Source of the DNA: Oceanihabitans sediminis | Lineage (GTDB): Bacteria > Bacteroidota > Bacteroidia > Flavobacteriales > Flavobacteriaceae | Length of the DNA stretch: 64,000 nt | Assembly: GCF_003337215.1 (NCBI RefSeq) | Contig: NZ_QPIG01000001.1 | Coordinates: 1-64,000 of the forward strand | Direction of reading: 5' to 3' | Shown here: positions 61,490 through 64,000 of the stretch, piece by piece | How positions within the stretch are numbered: the stretch's first letter is position 1 | Layout: each line of letters opens with the position of its first letter | Notes under the pieces: generated by a model | Database searches by the model: none | The model's input: the letters and a program-made list of their open reading frames with translations, nothing else | Told to the model about the DNA's origin: nothing | Made by a program: the position numbers and the translations under genes

Positions 61490-62080
61490 TTATTTGGCTT
61501 GTATTTGAAACTTAATTAAGCCACCATCTATTTCTGCTTTTATAAGTTTTCCGTTTTCATAATAATAAATACTTTCATTTCCTCTAGCATTCACTTTTTT
61601 ATATGTGTGATTTCCAAGAGGCACAATCGTATTCATTTTTCCTTCTTCTTCAGAAAAACAATGTTTTATATTTTTTGGTTCTTCAAAATACAATAAAATT
61701 GTACTATAGTTTATAGCTTCTTTAAAAACTCTAGCCTCCTTCTTTTCTTGCTTAACAAGATAGTGATTTTGCTCTCTTTCTATTTTAGTTTCTGCATGAG
61801 GTTTATTATTCACTACCACATTAACATCTGATTCTTGCAGCTTATTGTTGCTAAAAACAACATGATATTTATAGTTTACATGAATTTCTTTTATAAACCT
61901 TGTACTGATATCGGTTTTGCTCTGATAATGCATTTTAGAGTCTTTAAAAGACTTTGAAGCCTGCAACTGACCAACTATCTTGCCTTTTAGAATAATATCA
62001 AAATTTAAAAGCGTTTGGTTTGTAGTTGCTCCAAGATCTTGAAAAGAAAATACGTGAAACAGTATTAGGTAGAAAAGCAT
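61490..62080 (-). CDS. DUF6134-family exported protein
   Basis: A 196-residue protein with a hydrophobic N-terminal segment (LFYLILFHVFSFQ) that could be a short signal peptide, and a beta-rich body: LLNFDIILKGKIVGQLQA, YKYHVVFSNNKLQESDVNVVVN, NESIYYYENGKLIKAEIDGG. The pattern resembles the DUF6134 family of Bacteroidota; assignment is tentative. Probably periplasmic; function unknown. It is co-directional with the patatin gene 15 bases downstream. Confidence 0.65.
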   Translation of the reverse strand: MLFYLILFHVFSFQDLGATTNQTLLNFDIILKGKIVGQLQASKSFKDSKMHYQSKTDISTRFIKEIHVNYKYHVVFSNNKLQESDVNVVVNNKPHAETKIEREQNHYLVKQEKKEARVFKEAINYSTILLYFEEPKNIKHCFSEEEGKMNTIVPLGNHTYKKVNARGNESIYYYENGKLIKAEIDGGLIKFQIQAK

Positions 62081-62154
62081 TATAACAGTTTGATTTTATG
62101 AATACAAAATAACATTAATATTTTAGATGGAAAATATTTTTGTTTTGCAAATGG

Positions 62155-62195
62155 CAAATAAAAAAGCAGACTATAATTTTCTTATAATCTGCTTT
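62155..62195 (-). terminator. Terminator of the transketolase-aldolase operon
   Basis: On the minus strand, stem AAAGCAGA with TCTGCTTT (62188-62195 and 62163-62170), extended by an inner TATAA/TTATA pairing, is followed by a T-run. It sits just after the fructose-6-phosphate aldolase gene. Confidence 0.82.
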
Positions 62196-62221
62196 ACATA
62201 TATTCTTTGGAAAAGAACTTC

Positions 62222-62875
62222 TTAGTTTCCTTTGTTATAATCTTCTAAGAATTTAGCTAATCCGATGTCGGTTAAAGGGTGATTTAATAACCCTTTAATT
62301 GAAGATAAAGGTCCTGTCATTACATCTGCTCCTAATTTAGCGCAGTTAATAACGTGCATAGTATGACGTATAGAAGCCGCTAGAATTTCTGTTTGAAAAC
62401 CGTAGTTATCATAAATCATTCTAATTTCATCAATTAAGTTTAAACCATCTGTAGAAACGTCATCTAATCTTCCTAAAAAAGGAGAAACATAAGTTGCTCC
62501 AGCTTTAGCTGCTAACAAAGCTTGTCCTGCAGAAAAAACTAAAGTTACATTGGTTTTAATTCCTTTATCAGAGAAATATTTACATGCTTTTACACCATCT
62601 GCAATCATAGGAAGTTTTACTACAATTTGTGGGTGTAGTGCTGCTAATGCTTCCCCTTCTTTCACCATTCCTTCAAAATCTGTTGAAATAACCTCAGCAG
62701 AAACATCTCCGTCAACTAGTTCACAAATCTTTTTGTAGTGGTTTAAAATATTTTCTTGACCAGTAATACCCTCTTTAGCCATTAAAGATGGGTTTGTTGT
62801 CACACCATCTAAAACGCCTAAATCTTGCGCTTCTTTAATTTGATCTAGATTTGCAGTGTCTATAAAAAATTTCAT
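62222..62875 (-). CDS. Fructose-6-phosphate aldolase/transaldolase
   Basis: A 217-residue small transaldolase-fold protein of the FSA/TalC subfamily. The N-terminus [16 protein letters not shown] and [12 protein letters not shown] are typical; the Schiff-base Lys is in IVVKLPM (Lys 87), with [20 protein letters not shown] and [10 protein letters not shown] after it. With transketolase immediately upstream (10 bases) it probably works in the non-oxidative pentose phosphate pathway; whether it is a transaldolase or an aldolase in vivo cannot be told from sequence. Confidence 0.92.
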   Translation of the reverse strand: MKFFIDTANLDQIKEAQDLGVLDGVTTNPSLMAKEGITGQENILNHYKKICELVDGDVSAEVISTDFEGMVKEGEALAALHPQIVVKLPMIADGVKACKYFSDKGIKTNVTLVFSAGQALLAAKAGATYVSPFLGRLDDVSTDGLNLIDEIRMIYDNYGFQTEILAASIRHTMHVINCAKLGADVMTGPLSSIKGLLNHPLTDIGLAKFLEDYNKGN

Positions 62876-62885
62876 ATCTATTGTT

Positions 62886-64000
62886 TTATACTGTTTTTAA
62901 ATACTCTAATACTTGCTGACTTACCTTCTCACCAGTAAAGCCAAATTTATCATCTAATACTTTTGCTGGAGCAGAATACCCAAAGTGTTCTAAACCGAAT
63001 ACTTTTCCGTTTTCACCAACTAAACCTTCTAAGTTTACAGGTAATCCTGCTGTTAAACCGAATAATGGTTTATTTTTAGGAATCACGCTATTTTGATATT
63101 CTTTAGATTGTAATCTGAAAACTCCTTCTGAAATTACCGAAGCTATATTCACTTTTAGGTTGTTTTCTTTTTCTAAAATTTCTGCAGCAGCAACTAATGT
63201 TGAAACCTCTGAACCATTTGCAATTAAAACAACATCTGGATTCTCTACTTCTTTTACTAAGTAACCTCCTTTTTCTGCAGCTAAAGCTTCGTTATATCTA
63301 GAGTCTCCTTGCGCTTCAATATCTTTAATTCCTTGTCTAGATAAAATTAACCCTGTTGGTCTTTTCTTGTTTTCTAAAGCCATTTTCCAAGCTACAACTG
63401 TTTCAGCAGAATCTGCTGGACGTAAGGCTAAGAAACTTGGATCTCCGCTGTGGTTCTTTAATTTTTCTAATAAACGAATTTGTGCTTCTTGCTCTATAGG
63501 TTGGTGTGTTGGTCCGTCTTCCCCTACTCTAAACGCATCATGTGTCCAAACATATTTCACTCCTAACTCTTGAAGTGCACTTAAACGAATTGCTGGTTTC
63601 ATATAATCTGAAAACACAAAGAAAGTTGCTACTACAGGAATAACTCCACCATGTAAAGCAATACCGTTAGCAATACAAGCCATTGTTAACTCTGCAACCC
63701 CCGCTTGTAGGAAAGATCCTGTAAAGTCATTCTTTTGAATTGCATGTGTTTTCTTAAGGAAACCATCTGTTTTATCACTATTAGATAAATCTGCTGAAGA
63801 AACAATCATGTTTTCTACGTTCTCTGCTAAATAACCTAATACAGCAGAAGAAGCAGCTCTTGTAGCTAAACCTTCTTTAAAGGATACAGAAGAGAAATCT
63901 AATTCTGGTAATTCTCCTGAAAGGAAGAAATCTAATTTATCTGCTAATTCTTTATTCTCTGCTCTCCAAGCATTTATTTCTGCTTTCTTTTTTGCAGCGT
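62886..64000 (-). CDS. tkt: Transketolase, C-terminal part (runs off right edge)
   Basis: The frame is open without interruption from the right edge to the stop codon at 62886, giving about 370 C-terminal residues of an expected roughly 680. The visible part begins in the linker before the pyrimidine domain ([20 protein letters not shown]), then [58 protein letters not shown] (typical of transketolase) and the C-terminal domain with [20 protein letters not shown]. The internal ATG at 63809 is not the start. Transketolase shuttles two-carbon units in the pentose phosphate pathway. Confidence 0.95.
   Translation of the reverse strand, partial: AAKKKAEINAWRAENKELADKLDFFLSGELPELDFSSVSFKEGLATRAASSAVLGYLAENVENMIVSSADLSNSDKTDGFLKKTHAIQKNDFTGSFLQAGVAELTMACIANGIALHGGVIPVVATFFVFSDYMKPAIRLSALQELGVKYVWTHDAFRVGEDGPTHQPIEQEAQIRLLEKLKNHSGDPSFLALRPADSAETVVAWKMALENKKRPTGLILSRQGIKDIEAQGDSRYNEALAAEKGGYLVKEVENPDVVLIANGSEVSTLVAAAEILEKENNLKVNIASVISEGVFRLQSKEYQNSVIPKNKPLFGLTAGLPVNLEGLVGENGKVFGLEHFGYSAPAKVLDDKFGFTGEKVSQQVLEYLKTV

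Noticed and set aside
63367-63809. The ATG at 63809 as the start of a short transketolase-like gene
   Set aside because: The frame continues without a stop to the right edge with transketolase-like sequence, so 63809 is internal.

Overview
The window looks like chromosome of a low-GC marine-type flavobacterium (Bacteroidota, Flavobacteriaceae). Supporting signs are the AT-rich base composition, repeated matches to the Bacteroidota -7 promoter consensus TAnnTTTG, two secreted proteins with C-terminal type IX secretion (T9SS type A) sorting domains, a fused alpha/beta 2-oxoacid dehydrogenase E1, and families typical of this group (putative porin of the Porin_10 type, GSCFA, DUF4230, DUF5522, DUF4136). 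I see no rRNA, tRNA, CRISPR array, transposase, integrase or prophage. The species cannot be named from sequence alone.

Layout. 1-24.6 kb is housekeeping and envelope: porin, rnhB, a beta-propeller-like lipoprotein, a nucleoid-associated protein with a bile-acid-symporter-like carrier, lipB with a tiny YqaE/Pmp3 gene, lysS, YceI, an M28 peptidase, an M49-like peptidase, a collagen-like lipoprotein, hemL with a LysM glucosaminidase and an ACC-deaminase-like enzyme, and a 1796-residue surface protein. 24.7-27.9 kb holds DUF5522, urocanate hydratase and two small exported proteins. 27.9-33.3 kb is a branched-chain 2-oxoacid module (E2, ilvE, E1 alpha/beta fusion) divergent from an Lrp-type regulator.

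33.3-49.4 kb is a nearly complete phenylacetyl-CoA (PAA) catabolic locus, all on the minus strand. Its order in the transcription direction is tetR, paaE, paaA, paaB, paaC, paaD, paaG, paaH, [four-helix-bundle gene], paaI, [zinc metallopeptidase], thiolase, paaZ, paaF-like, [second four-helix-bundle gene], paaY, paaK. PaaK makes phenylacetyl-CoA, PaaABCDE epoxidises it, PaaG isomerises to the oxepin, PaaZ opens and oxidises the ring, and PaaF/H/thiolase perform beta-oxidation. PaaI and PaaY are probable rescue or housekeeping enzymes. Two inverted repeats sharing TAAC-N4-GTTA, one in front of paaE and one in front of tetR, are good candidates for the repressor operators. 49.4-64 kb returns to core genes: rhodanese, DUF4230, GSCFA, alaS, an M23 peptidase with a MerR regulator, lemA with two TPM-domain genes, der, era, a patatin, DUF6134, fructose-6-phosphate aldolase/transaldolase and the C-terminal part of transketolase, which runs off the right edge.

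The most unusual content is intergenic. (1) Four copies of a structured element (outer stem GCGTTA/TAACGC, two internal hairpins whose arms differ between copies but stay complementary) each sit 5-11 bp after the stop codon of a minus-strand gene, always in the same orientation. (2) Two paralogous 125-residue four-helix-bundle (S23/IVP-type) genes lie as passengers inside the PAA locus, each bounded by degenerate short repeats in inverted orientation. (3) TTTCAA hexamer tracts lie directly upstream of paaB, paaC and paaD. (4) PaaZ carries an extra C-terminal DinB/DUF1569-like domain. (5) A C10 homopolymer lies inside the giant surface-protein gene. Several start sites were moved because a promoter-like box lies downstream of the longest possible start, or because the longest frame opens on a non-ATG codon.
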